Positions 27,053 to 36,200 of a stretch of 64,000 bases of DNA are shown one piece after another (the first letter of the stretch is position 1; the number at the start of each line of letters is the position of its first letter). The notes under the pieces were generated by a model, which saw nothing but the letters and a program-made list of their open reading frames with translations, was not told the origin of the DNA and ran no database searches. The position numbers were made by a program, and so were the translations under genes. Source of the stretch: Lewinellaceae bacterium (GTDB lineage Bacteria; Bacteroidota; Bacteroidia; Chitinophagales; Saprospiraceae). The stretch covers positions 3,150,001-3,214,000 of the forward strand of contig JACJXW010000004.1 of NCBI GenBank assembly GCA_020636405.1, read 5' to 3'.

Positions 27053-27084
27053 GTTGAATGGTTAATTAGTTCACTGGGTTGAAA
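27053..27084. repeat. Weak period-8 tract after parA
   Basis: GTTGAATG, GTTAATTA, GTTCACTG and GGTTGAAA follow in 8-bp register between the parA stop codon and parB, with another GTTGAATG at 27038. They are more diverged than the other tracts, so membership of the same repeat type is tentative. Confidence 0.35.
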
Positions 27085-27099
27085 CCCCAGAAACCCACC

Positions 27100-27900
27100 C
27101 TAGTTCATACTCGCCCCGCTCTTCGGCCGGATCTTGTCGTTGTTGTTCTTCAGAAATTCTTTGGCCAGGTTGAGGAAATTGATGCTGCCCCGGCTGCTGG
27201 CGTTGATCATGACCACCGGCATGTGCAGGTTGGGCGCTTCACCGAGCTTGGAATTGCGGTGGATGATGGTGTCGAGCACTTCATCTTTAAACAGCTCGCG
27301 TACTTCTTCCACCACGATGTTGGCCAGGCGCAGGCGGCTGTCGTACATGGACAGCAGAATGCCTTCGATCTTCAGGCCCGGGTTCAGCTTGGCCTGCACC
27401 AGTTCGATGGTCTCCCGGAGGCGGGACAGGCCTTCCAGGGCGAAGAACTCACACTGTACCGGCACCAGCACGGAATCGGCGGCGGTGAGTGCATTGACCG
27501 TGATCAATCCCAGGGATGGCAGGCAGTCGATGAAAATATAATCGTATTCTCCACGAACCTGCTCGACCGTATCCTGGAGGAGAAACTCGCGCTTCATGCG
27601 GCTGACGAGTTCGATCTCGGCGCCGACCAGGTCAATCGTCGACGGAATAATATGCAGATTGGGCGTATCTGTCTCGTAGATGCATTCTATAGTATCGACA
27701 TCGCCGACCATACAATCGTACAGGCTGGTTTCCACATCATCCGGCAATACGCCGACGCCGGAGGAGGCATTGGACTGCGGGTCTGCATCGATGAGCAGGA
27801 CCTTTTTCTCCAGTATGGCCAGGCTGGCTGCCAGGTTGATGGCCGTTGTCGTCTTTCCGACGCCTCCTTTCTGGTTGGCGATAGCTATAACTTTTCCCAT
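27100..27900 (-). CDS. parA: Chromosome-partitioning ATPase ParA (Soj)
   Basis: A 266-aa deviant Walker ATPase that positions ParB-bound origins. It begins MGKVIAIANQKGGVGKTTTAINLAAS with the signature lysine (KGGVGKT, about 11-17), Walker A' LLIDADPQSNAS and Walker B-like YIFIDCLPSLG. Length and sequence match chromosomal ParA. It is the first gene of parA-parB-DUF5683. A hairpin lies just upstream at 27926-27991. Confidence 0.94.
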   Translation of the reverse strand: MGKVIAIANQKGGVGKTTTAINLAASLAILEKKVLLIDADPQSNASSGVGVLPDDVETSLYDCMVGDVDTIECIYETDTPNLHIIPSTIDLVGAEIELVSRMKREFLLQDTVEQVRGEYDYIFIDCLPSLGLITVNALTAADSVLVPVQCEFFALEGLSRLRETIELVQAKLNPGLKIEGILLSMYDSRLRLANIVVEEVRELFKDEVLDTIIHRNSKLGEAPNLHMPVVMINASSRGSINFLNLAKEFLKNNNDKIRPKSGASMN

Positions 27901-27925
27901 GGCGAAGATTGAAATTTAAACGATA

Positions 27926-27991
27926 CAGGGTGAAGTGGAAGCCCCGTTGCTATTACAGTATCCTGGTCTTACGGGCTTCAACTCCACCCTG
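27926..27991. terminator. Long hairpin between UPF0173 gene and parA
   Basis: CAGGGTGAAGTGGAAGCCCCG (27926-27946) can pair with CGGGCTTCAACTCCACCCTG (27972-27991), about 17 of 20 positions, with a 25-base loop. There is no U-run on either strand. It sits after the 3' end of the UPF0173 hydrolase gene and before parA on the minus strand, so it may end the upstream transcript or structure the parA leader. Confidence 0.45.
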
Positions 27992-28004
27992 CTGAGGTTG
28001 TGAT

Positions 28005-28685
28005 CTAGAGATCAAGGCTTTTGCCTATCGGCAGTAAAATTAACTCTTTTCCTTTATCCGCAAAAGCTTTTTTAGCTTTGGCGTGATCTATTTTAATGTA
28101 CCCGAAAGTATCGTAGTGGCAGCCAATGATCTTATCACATTCAATGAAGTCGCTCGCTAACAGGGCATCTTCGTAACCCATGGTGAAGTTGTCGCCGACC
28201 GGCAATATGGCAAAGTCCAGCTTAGGGCAGGTAAGGGGCAGCAGCTTCATGTCCATCGACAGGGCCGTGTCGCCGGCGTTGTAGAAACACACTTCTTCGT
28301 TCCATACGACAAAGCCTCCGGGGTTGCCGCCATAGGTGCCGTCCGGCAGCACACTGGAATGGACGGCATTGACGTACTTGACGGTGCCAAAATCAAAAGA
28401 CACCTTGCCACCGTGATTCATCGGATGCCCCGCCAGCCCCTTCTTTTCAAACCAGCTGACGATCTCGAAATTAGAAATAACCTTAGCGTTGTTTCTCTTG
28501 CCGATACTTTCCGCATCGGCTACGTGGTCGCCATGCCCGTGGGTGATCAGCAGGTAGTCAGCCCTGATGCTATTGACATCGATGCCTTTGGCCAATTCAT
28601 TTGGAGTGATAAAAGGATCGATGAGGAGGTGCTTCCCGTTCATTTCAGCCATAAAAGTGGAATGGCCGAGATAGGTCAGTTTCAT
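28005..28685 (-). CDS. UPF0173 metal-dependent hydrolase (beta-lactamase fold)
   Basis: A 226-aa cytosolic metallo-beta-lactamase-fold hydrolase of the UPF0173 group; the substrate is unknown. It starts MKLTYLGHSTF and carries THGHGDHVAD (about 48-57), the first metal cluster, then MNHGG, AVHSS, NAGDTAL and a final GCHYDTFG, all expected metal-site segments. ATG 28685 is the family start; the frame extends 42 codons upstream without similarity. Expressed on its own or from an upstream promoter in 28686-28942. Confidence 0.88.
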   Translation of the reverse strand: MKLTYLGHSTFMAEMNGKHLLIDPFITPNELAKGIDVNSIRADYLLITHGHGDHVADAESIGKRNNAKVISNFEIVSWFEKKGLAGHPMNHGGKVSFDFGTVKYVNAVHSSVLPDGTYGGNPGGFVVWNEEVCFYNAGDTALSMDMKLLPLTCPKLDFAILPVGDNFTMGYEDALLASDFIECDKIIGCHYDTFGYIKIDHAKAKKAFADKGKELILLPIGKSLDL

Positions 28686-28942
28686 ATCTTTTTGGTTTTT
28701 GTTGTTGACATTCCGGAAAAGAAAACGGCTTCTGATTTTGCCGCCTGAATATAGGGAATAAGAGAGCCATTTCCTGAGGTTTTGGCTGAAAATGTGGCCT
28801 GTTTTCTTCAAAGTTGATTCTCCGTATCTTAATCACTGGCACTTAGAATACGGAGAAGGAATTTGACCAAAAGGTGAACAATTCTTTGATGAAATTGTGT
28901 AGTAGCCAGTATTTTTATTCCATACTAAAGGGCCATGGCTTA

Positions 28943-29479
28943 ATGATCACCGTTATATCCGGAACGAACCGCAAAGAAAGCGAATGCCTCAAATTCGCCA
29001 GCCTGTATTTCGAAATGCTGCAGGAAAGCACTCAGGAGGAAGTCAAGCTGCTTGCCCTCGAACAAATCCCTCATGATTGGTTCCATTCCGACATGTACAC
29101 CCGGCAGTCCGAAAGCCTGAAACGCCTCCAGGATGAGTACATCCTTCCGGCCAGCAAATTCGTATTTGTCATTCCGGAGTATAACGGCGGCTTCCCCGGC
29201 GCCGTCAAGCTGTTCATTGACGCCTGCACCGTCCGAAAATACAGCGCTAACTTTAAGGGCAAAAAAGCGGCCCTGGTCGGCATAGCTACCGGCAGGGCCG
29301 GCAACCTGCGCGGAATGGAGCACCTCACTGGGGTCCTCAATTACCTCGGTACCGTCGTTATGCCCGACAAATTGCCCATCTCCCGCATTTCCGACCTCAA
29401 AAACGGCGAAGGGGAAGTGATCCATGAAGAGACGCTGAAAGTCATGCGTGCCCACGCGCTGGAGTTTCTGGAGTTTTAG
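28943..29479 (+). CDS. NADPH-dependent FMN reductase-like flavoprotein
   Basis: A 178-aa flavodoxin-fold oxidoreductase. It begins MITVISGTNRKESECLKFA, the FMN phosphate-binding loop of NADPH-dependent FMN reductases, with FVIPEYNGGFPGAVKLFID at about 75-95, the second flavin-contact segment (PEYN). It probably reduces quinones or flavins with NAD(P)H. ATG 28943 is chosen by similarity; the frame opens at 28874. Six bases separate its stop from the stop of the convergent glycosyltransferase gene. Confidence 0.87.
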   Translation: MITVISGTNRKESECLKFASLYFEMLQESTQEEVKLLALEQIPHDWFHSDMYTRQSESLKRLQDEYILPASKFVFVIPEYNGGFPGAVKLFIDACTVRKYSANFKGKKAALVGIATGRAGNLRGMEHLTGVLNYLGTVVMPDKLPISRISDLKNGEGEVIHEETLKVMRAHALEFLEF

Positions 29480-29485
29480 CCCGGA

Positions 29486-30967
29486 CTAATATGCATACCA
29501 ATATCCCGCCGCACCGGTGTTTTCTATCCTTACCTGTTCCCTTGCCACCTTTTCTGCTGTTTGCCGCATTCGGCCCATTTTTTCCCTGGGCTCTTCAGAT
29601 ACGAGGTGAGAGAACAGGAGCCAGAATCCAGGCCCTTTTTGTTGTTGCTCGCGGAGCAGGCCTTCAAGGCCGCTGTCCCATTGCAGGATGACGGCATCTT
29701 TCAGCCGGTACCGCTGTTTCTGGGCATGCCATTGGCTGTAGTACGCATACGCCGGCGCGGCTTCGAGGTCAATAAAAACAGGGCCTGGTTTTCCCGCCCG
29801 GTTTACAGTCTCGGCCACTCCTTTAAGGCCTTCAATCTCTGTGGGCTTGCCCAGCTTGTTCAGGGAGTTGACAAAGGGTGCCGCCTCCAGGACCAGCAGG
29901 GCCAGGAGGGCCAGCCTGGCGTATTGGCCGGCACTTTTCCAGGCTTCTGAAGCGCCAAAGGCGGCGATCAGGAGGAACAAGGGCATCAGGAAAAGGGCGA
30001 CTCTCGGGATCAGGGAAAAACGGTGCAGGGCGGAAGCTGCCAGGCAGGTGACAACAGGCATGCCTATCAGAATAAAAAGCCCCGTTTTCCGGACAGCCAT
30101 CCGATAACTCCCCCAGAGCAGCAGCACAACACCCGTGGCCAGCCCGATAGCGGTAAAACCCAGAACCGGGCTGAGCAAACCGAAAAAGATGCTGCCCAAT
30201 TGTTGCCAGGCGCCGGCTTCCCATAAGCGAAGCGGAAAAAAGTATTCCGCATGGTAGTTTTGCAACATAGGCCGTTCTACGCCTGCTTTTAAAACGCTGA
30301 GATATAGGGCAATAAAGGAGAGGGCCCAAACTGCGCCGACAAAAATCAGCGCTACCATTCCTTGCCGGTTTCCCGTCCTTAAAAAACCGTAGAGGTAGTA
30401 AAACCCAACACCACTCAGGAGAAACACCGCCGGCATGGAAAACCACATGCTTACCGCCCCGGCGAGTGCCCAGAGCCAGTAGTGGACGTGTTTCATGGCC
30501 TCCGGACGAAAGCGGAGGGCAAGCAGGAGGATACCCAGTGTCAATGCTCCGTCTGTGCTGTATTGCTTCAGCTCGGTGGCATAGCGCAGCAGGAAAGGCG
30601 AAAGCGCAAGCATAGCGACCGGGAACCAATGGATGGCTGGGGCAAACTCCAGTTTTGTATTCAGGTATTGGAAAGCCAGAAGAAGTGCTACGCCTCCGGT
30701 AAGAGGCCATAACCGCAGCGCCCATTCGTGGTTGCCCAGTAGGCTTACAGCTCCCTTACACAGCACCATGAAGAGGGGGGGGGCATACTGGTCGTAAAGC
30801 AATGGGCGGAAGAAACCGCTGAAAGGAAGCTCGGAGATATTGAGGGCGAGGTTGGCCTCGTCGATGAATAATGACCGGGCATCCAGGAAGTACCATAAGC
30901 GTAAAGCCATTCCCAAAGCCAGAAATAACAGCACAGCCAGGCGCGGTACGGAAAACCTCTTTTTCAT
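29486..30967 (-). CDS. GT-C type membrane glycosyltransferase (GT39/ArnT-like)
   Basis: A 493-aa protein with about eleven hydrophobic helices, predicted to move a sugar from a polyprenyl-phosphate donor to an envelope acceptor. The first periplasmic loop has LFIDEANLALNI, the acidic motif of GT-C transferases (Asp-Glu about 36-37), and LLYDQYAPPLFM resembles the second loop motif of PMT_2/ArnT relatives. The last 120 residues form a soluble domain. Acceptor and donor cannot be told from sequence. No glycan cluster surrounds it. Confidence 0.75.
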   Translation of the reverse strand: MKKRFSVPRLAVLLFLALGMALRLWYFLDARSLFIDEANLALNISELPFSGFFRPLLYDQYAPPLFMVLCKGAVSLLGNHEWALRLWPLTGGVALLLAFQYLNTKLEFAPAIHWFPVAMLALSPFLLRYATELKQYSTDGALTLGILLLALRFRPEAMKHVHYWLWALAGAVSMWFSMPAVFLLSGVGFYYLYGFLRTGNRQGMVALIFVGAVWALSFIALYLSVLKAGVERPMLQNYHAEYFFPLRLWEAGAWQQLGSIFFGLLSPVLGFTAIGLATGVVLLLWGSYRMAVRKTGLFILIGMPVVTCLAASALHRFSLIPRVALFLMPLFLLIAAFGASEAWKSAGQYARLALLALLVLEAAPFVNSLNKLGKPTEIEGLKGVAETVNRAGKPGPVFIDLEAAPAYAYYSQWHAQKQRYRLKDAVILQWDSGLEGLLREQQQKGPGFWLLFSHLVSEEPREKMGRMRQTAEKVAREQVRIENTGAAGYWYAY

Positions 30968-31023
30968 CGAGGCAAAATAATAAGAGTTTGGTAGCTATTC
31001 AGCATTTCGCTTTTAGCGGTTCG

Positions 31024-31130
31024 CTATTCGCAGCACTATGCCCCTAATTGCGGGTATCCAAGCTCAAGGAACCAGTTCTTTGCTCTTCTAAATCCGGGTT
31101 TCGAGGCATAGTTTAGCGAACGGCGAATAG
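31024..31130. repeat. Imperfect inverted repeat between glycosyltransferase and sppA
   Basis: CTATTCGCAGCACTATGCC (31024-31042) and GGCATAGTTTAGCGAACGGCGAATAG (31105-31130) share inverted end words CTATTCGC/GCGAATAG and ACTATGCC/GGCATAGT with a bulge of about seven bases. The region also repeats TTCGCT words. It lies after sppA and before the glycosyltransferase on the minus strand and may act as a terminator or be a repeat remnant. Confidence 0.4.
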
Positions 31131-31143
31131 TTACAGCGTTTGT

Positions 31144-32916
31144 TCAGTTAAAGGGGATCCATACCGGCAAGCGGGCCTGGAAACCTTTGGAATCTTTGAG
31201 TTCCTGTACGAAGCGCAGGTAAGGATAATATTCTCCCAGTTCAGCTTTCAGGATGGCGTTGGAACGAACATTCTCTTCTCCGAACCATTGCTCGAACAGT
31301 TGCTGGATGGGGTCTTTGACCTTTGGATATTCCGTGAGGCGGTATTCGTCCAATTCCGCCATTCCAGCAGCGGAGGCAATAGCGTCGTCCAATTCCCCGA
31401 TCCGGTCTACCAAACCGATGGACAGGGCCCGTTCACCCGTCCATACCCGTCCCTGGGCAATGGCGTGCACCGAGTCGCGGCTGAGCTTTCGCCCTTCACT
31501 GACCCGCTGCAGGAAGGTCTCATACATATCGTCGGTGCGTTTTTGCAGCAGGCGGGACTCCCCCGAAGACAATGGATAGAACGGTGTGATTCCGGTAGCA
31601 TAAGGGCCGGTCTTGACCGAATCAAAGTGAATGCCGGCCTTATCGTCCAGCAATTCACTGGCGTCAGGGATGGCCAGCACCACGCCTATGGACCCGGTCA
31701 GGGTATTGGGCTGAGCAAATATCGAATCGGCCATGGCGGAGATGTAGTAGCCTCCTGATGCGGCGTAATCCCCCATGCTGACTACAACTTTCTTCCCTTC
31801 TGCTTTGGCCAGGCTCAGTTCCTTCCAGATGTTTTCCGAGGCCATGGCGCTACCGCCCGGCGAGTTGACCCGTACCACGATGGCCTTAATGTTGTCATCC
31901 CGGCGGATTTGCTGAACGTATTCCACATATTTTTCATCTCCGATGTTGCCTGGCGCGCCTTTCCCGTCGACAATAGTGCCTTCGGCATAGATGACGGCGA
32001 TCTTATTTTTTATGCGGTAGTTTTTGCTTTCCGGGTTCGATTGGTTGTATTCCTCGAGCGTGGACATTGGGATCTTTTCGTCTTCGCCCAGCCCCAGGCG
32101 GCTGCGCAGCTCATCCAGCGCATCTTCCCGGTGGGCGACCTTATCGGCCAGGCCTGCTTCGGCGGAAGCAGCTGGATCCATGCCTACGTATTCGGCCGCT
32201 AGCTCCCGGAGGCGCTGTTCGCTGATGTTTCGGGAAGCACTGACGTCCTCAATGAAATTTTCGTAAATATCATTGATGTATTCCCTGACCTGCATGCGGT
32301 TCTCGTCGCTCATCTTATTGAGGCGATAGGGCTCACTGGCGCCTTTGAACTTGCCGGCGTAGTACACCTGCATCTCTACGCCGATCTTGTCCAGCATATC
32401 TTTGAAGAAAGGAACCTGGGCCGCGAACCCCCGGAAGTCTATCATGCCGAGCGGGTTGACCAGGATCTGGTCGGCGCTGCTGGCCAGATAATAGGCTCCC
32501 TGAGAATAATACTTGGAATAAGCGATGATGAACTTTCCGCTTGATCTGAAATCCAGGAGCGCGTCCCGTACCACTGCTGAGGTGGCCAACCCTCCGCTGG
32601 CCAGCCCGTCGGCTTCCAGGAAAATGCCTTTGATGTCGTCATCCTCTTTTGCCCTCTCCAGGGTATTGAGCACCTGCTGAAGCCCCAGTACCTTTCTGGT
32701 TTTAAAGTCGAAGGGGTCAAGTTCGAGGTTGTTGGTCTGTTCGGGGATGGGGTTGTCAAAAGTCAGATGGAGAACGGTATTTGGCTTTATTTCTTTGGGT
32801 TTTTCTGCTTGCTTGGCGATCTGGCTGACCACCAGGCCACTGATGGCAAGCAGTAAGAAAAAGGCGACGAAAATACCGAGACAGGAAGCGAGTAAGAACT
32901 TGAAGAATTGTCCCAT
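31144..32916 (-). CDS. sppA: Signal peptide peptidase SppA, 67 kDa type
   Basis: A 590-aa membrane serine protease (S49) that degrades cleaved signal peptides. One N-terminal transmembrane helix (about 8-31) is followed by two tandem S49 domains. The catalytic lysine is Lys191 in GKFKGASEPY (E. coli GTYKSAVEPF), and the nucleophile is Ser387 in AASGGYYIS; VNSPGGSAMASE and TLTGSIGV are also conserved. The length fits the two-domain E. coli form rather than the short Bacillus one. Confidence 0.93.
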   Translation of the reverse strand: MGQFFKFLLASCLGIFVAFFLLLAISGLVVSQIAKQAEKPKEIKPNTVLHLTFDNPIPEQTNNLELDPFDFKTRKVLGLQQVLNTLERAKEDDDIKGIFLEADGLASGGLATSAVVRDALLDFRSSGKFIIAYSKYYSQGAYYLASSADQILVNPLGMIDFRGFAAQVPFFKDMLDKIGVEMQVYYAGKFKGASEPYRLNKMSDENRMQVREYINDIYENFIEDVSASRNISEQRLRELAAEYVGMDPAASAEAGLADKVAHREDALDELRSRLGLGEDEKIPMSTLEEYNQSNPESKNYRIKNKIAVIYAEGTIVDGKGAPGNIGDEKYVEYVQQIRRDDNIKAIVVRVNSPGGSAMASENIWKELSLAKAEGKKVVVSMGDYAASGGYYISAMADSIFAQPNTLTGSIGVVLAIPDASELLDDKAGIHFDSVKTGPYATGITPFYPLSSGESRLLQKRTDDMYETFLQRVSEGRKLSRDSVHAIAQGRVWTGERALSIGLVDRIGELDDAIASAAGMAELDEYRLTEYPKVKDPIQQLFEQWFGEENVRSNAILKAELGEYYPYLRFVQELKDSKGFQARLPVWIPFN

Positions 32917-33176
32917 TTTAATGTGCTTAAGTTTTTGTGCTGCAAAAATATCCCACCATTGGCGGAAGTAATAAAAATTTAGATCAATAGGGCATTTTTG
33001 AGGAAAAACAGCGAAAGCCCATATCTATGCAAATGTTTGAGTTTTCTTATATCGAATGTTCCTCCTGGAATGTACAGCGAAAAACAAAGATGGTTCAAAT
33101 ATCGAGGCAATTACTACTTTTTTCGATGAAGCCCCTAATTTTAACGGGTGAAAAGCCATGAAAATGAAAGAAGGCT

Positions 33177-33197
33177 TATCTTTGGCAAGCATGCTTG
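33177..33197 (+). promoter_or_regulatory. -7 box TATCTTTG with adjacent 12-bp palindrome
   Basis: TATCTTTG (33177-33184) fits TAnnTTTG, and CAAGCATGCTTG (33186-33197), a perfect 12-bp palindrome, covers the predicted transcription start. The adhesin ATG is at 33279. The palindrome could bind a dimeric regulator. Nothing else was found in the 32917-33278 spacer. Confidence 0.45.
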
Positions 33198-33278
33198 ACA
33201 AGCTTTTACAATGGGACACCGTACCTGCCCGGCCTGTAGTGCTCCCGCTGATTTCGCATGATAAACAATCCTAATTGA

Positions 33279-36200
33279 ATGAAGGCGCACCAGAAGACAG
33301 ATTGGAAACTCGCTTTATACATCGTAACCCTGGCAGCTCCCCTTTCCCTACTGGGCCAGCCACTGGAAGTGAGCAACGCTCCACCCATCACTCCGGAAAA
33401 CCTGATCACCAATATCTTTCTTGGAGAAGGAGTGGAAGTGTTGAACGTTCAGTTCCAGGGGTCTTCTTCTGCCGTCGGTTTTTTTCAAAACGGAGACGAC
33501 GAGGTCGGGCTGGGACGCGGTATTGTCATGTCTACCGGTTATGCAGTTAGCGCCCCTGGAATAATTGGAGTAGATGCCTCCGGGGGGATACAGGCCAGTG
33601 AGAGCGCTTCCGGGCCGGCCGCCGATCCTGATATGCAGGCCCTTTCCGGCACTACCGATATCAATGACCTGGTTTCCTATACCATTACTTTCATTCCTAT
33701 ATCCGATACGCTGCGATTCCGCTATGTGTTCGCTTCCGAAGAGTACCCGGAATATGTATGCTCGGATTTCAACGATGTCTTTGGTTTTTTTATAAGCGGG
33801 CCAGGTATTAACGGGCCTTTTTCCGGAAATGCTGAAAATATTGCCCTCATTCCTGAAACCTCCCTGCCGGTAGCGATCAATAATGTGAACCCGGGCGTGG
33901 TGGGGGCCAATGGCACCGTCATCAATTGCACGCCGCCCAGCGGCTCACTGGCTTATTCGCAATATTACAACAACAATAACGGCAGTGCGAACCGGCCGGT
34001 ATTCGACGGCCTGACCGATGTTTTTACGGCCGAAGCGGTGGTCTTTCCCTGCAGCACCTACACCATCAAGCTGGTCATCTGTGATGTGGCCGATGAACTT
34101 TTCGATTCAGGGGTTTTCCTGGAGGCGAAAAGTTTTGGGACCGGTTCTCTGAATGTAAAGGCCGCAACTGTGAGCCTCGACGGCTCGGTTGCAGAAGGCT
34201 GCACCCAGGGAGAGTTGGTCTTCTCTCTTCCCGTTCCTGCTGAATCGAACTATCCGATCGACTACCGGATACTGGGAACAGCGGAAAACGGGGTGGATTA
34301 CGAGTTTGTTCCTCCCGGCCTGTTCATCCCGGCGGGAGACAGCATTCTGTCCATTCCCATTATTGCATTCGACGATGGCATTCCGGAGGGAACCGAAACT
34401 ATTATTATTGATGTTCAGCGAGACCCTTGTAACCGGGACACCATCGTCATTCCGATAAAGGAGAATATCCTGTTGAAACCGGAGCTACGGACGGACACCT
34501 CGGTGTGCCCGGGCAGCCCGGTTCTGCTCGACGGAACGGTCAATGTACCGGTCCCTGAACCGCCATCCTTTCACAATGAGGATACCCTGGTCATTTCTCC
34601 TCACAATGTTACCTTGTATTCCGATGTAAACGTTTTTGGAGTGTTACCGGCTGACCTGGGCCCCGGAGTGATCCGTTCGGTCTGTATTGAAGACTTGCAG
34701 ACCACCTGGGTAGATGACCTGCGCATTTTTCTGATATCTCCGGGTGGACAATTCCTGGAGTTGGTGACTGATATTGGCAATGCCGGAGACAATTTTATCG
34801 GCACCTGCTTCACACCCCTGGCTACTACACCAATTACCAGCCTGGGAGTTGCCGACCAGCCCTTCACCGGGGAATTCGCTCCCGAAGGGCTGTGGGAGGA
34901 CCTCTATGGTGATGGCCGCCCTACCAACGGAACCTGGCGATTGGTACTCTTTGATAAGTTCTTTGCCGATACGCCTGTCCTGAATCGGTGGTCCATAACG
35001 TTTACGCCGCTCTATGAAATAAAATACAGCTGGCAGCCTTCAGCCGGCCTCAGCTGCACGGATTGTCCTGCCCCACAGGCCAATCCGGATTCGACAGCCA
35101 CCTATATACTTACGGCTGCGGATTCTTATGGTTGTGAATCTTACGATACGGTAACCATTGAGGTATTGCCGGTCCTGGAAGCGCCCCAACTGGCTTGTGC
35201 CGCAGTGACCGACAATAGCATTACGGTGTCCTGGCCCAACGTCACCGATGCTATGGGGTATGAGGTAAATGTAGATGACACTGGTTGGGTTCCGGCGAAT
35301 GGCGCCAATACCCATACCGTTACCGGGCTCACTTTATCTACAACCGTGCACTTTCAGGTACGTGCCGTTGGCCCTTGTGGAAGCCTTACGGCTTCCATCG
35401 AATGCACCACGCCTAATTGTGTGCCGCCGACGCTCCAGGTGAATTCAATAACCGATGCCTCTTGTTTTGGCAGCGCTGACGGCGGGTTCACCCTATCCGC
35501 CAGTGAAGGCACACCGCCTTACCAATTCGTTGCCAACGGGCAAACCAATTCCAGCGGAATATTTAACGGCCTGCCCGCCGGCACGTATCTGGTACAGGCC
35601 ATTGATGCCGCCGGCTGCCCGGTTTCTCAGCAGGTGATGGTCAATCAACCGGATTCCCTGCAGGCCGAACAGGTCATTGATCCCGTAAGCTGTATAGGGT
35701 TGGCCGATGGCCGGGCGACGCTCGATATTACAGGAGGAATAGGCCCCTTTACGTTTAGCTGGAGTGATGGACAGATAGATTCGGTTGCTACCGGCCTGAC
35801 CGCTGGAAACTATCAGCTCTTTGTAACGGATGCCAATGGCTGTTCTACTTCATTTGATGTGGAAGTAGGCGAGCCTGCAGCATTAGAGATTGTGGTAGCC
35901 ACCGATTCCATGCGCTGCACCGGCGTAGCCAATGGGAGGGCAACTGTGGCCGCTACCGGCGGATCGGGAAATTACACCTTCGATTTCGGAGCAGGCATTC
36001 TCATCGGCACCAGCCCTAATCATGCGGTAGGCCTGTCCGCGGGGAGTTACGCTGTGACTGTAACCGATAGCCGAGGTTGTGAAGCCGTCGCCAATTATGA
36101 TATAGGAGAGCCGTTGCCGCTTCAATCCCAGCTTTCTGCTACCGACGCCCTTTGTTCGGGTGATGCCAGCGCCACGGTTTCTGCTGTTGTATCCGGCGGT

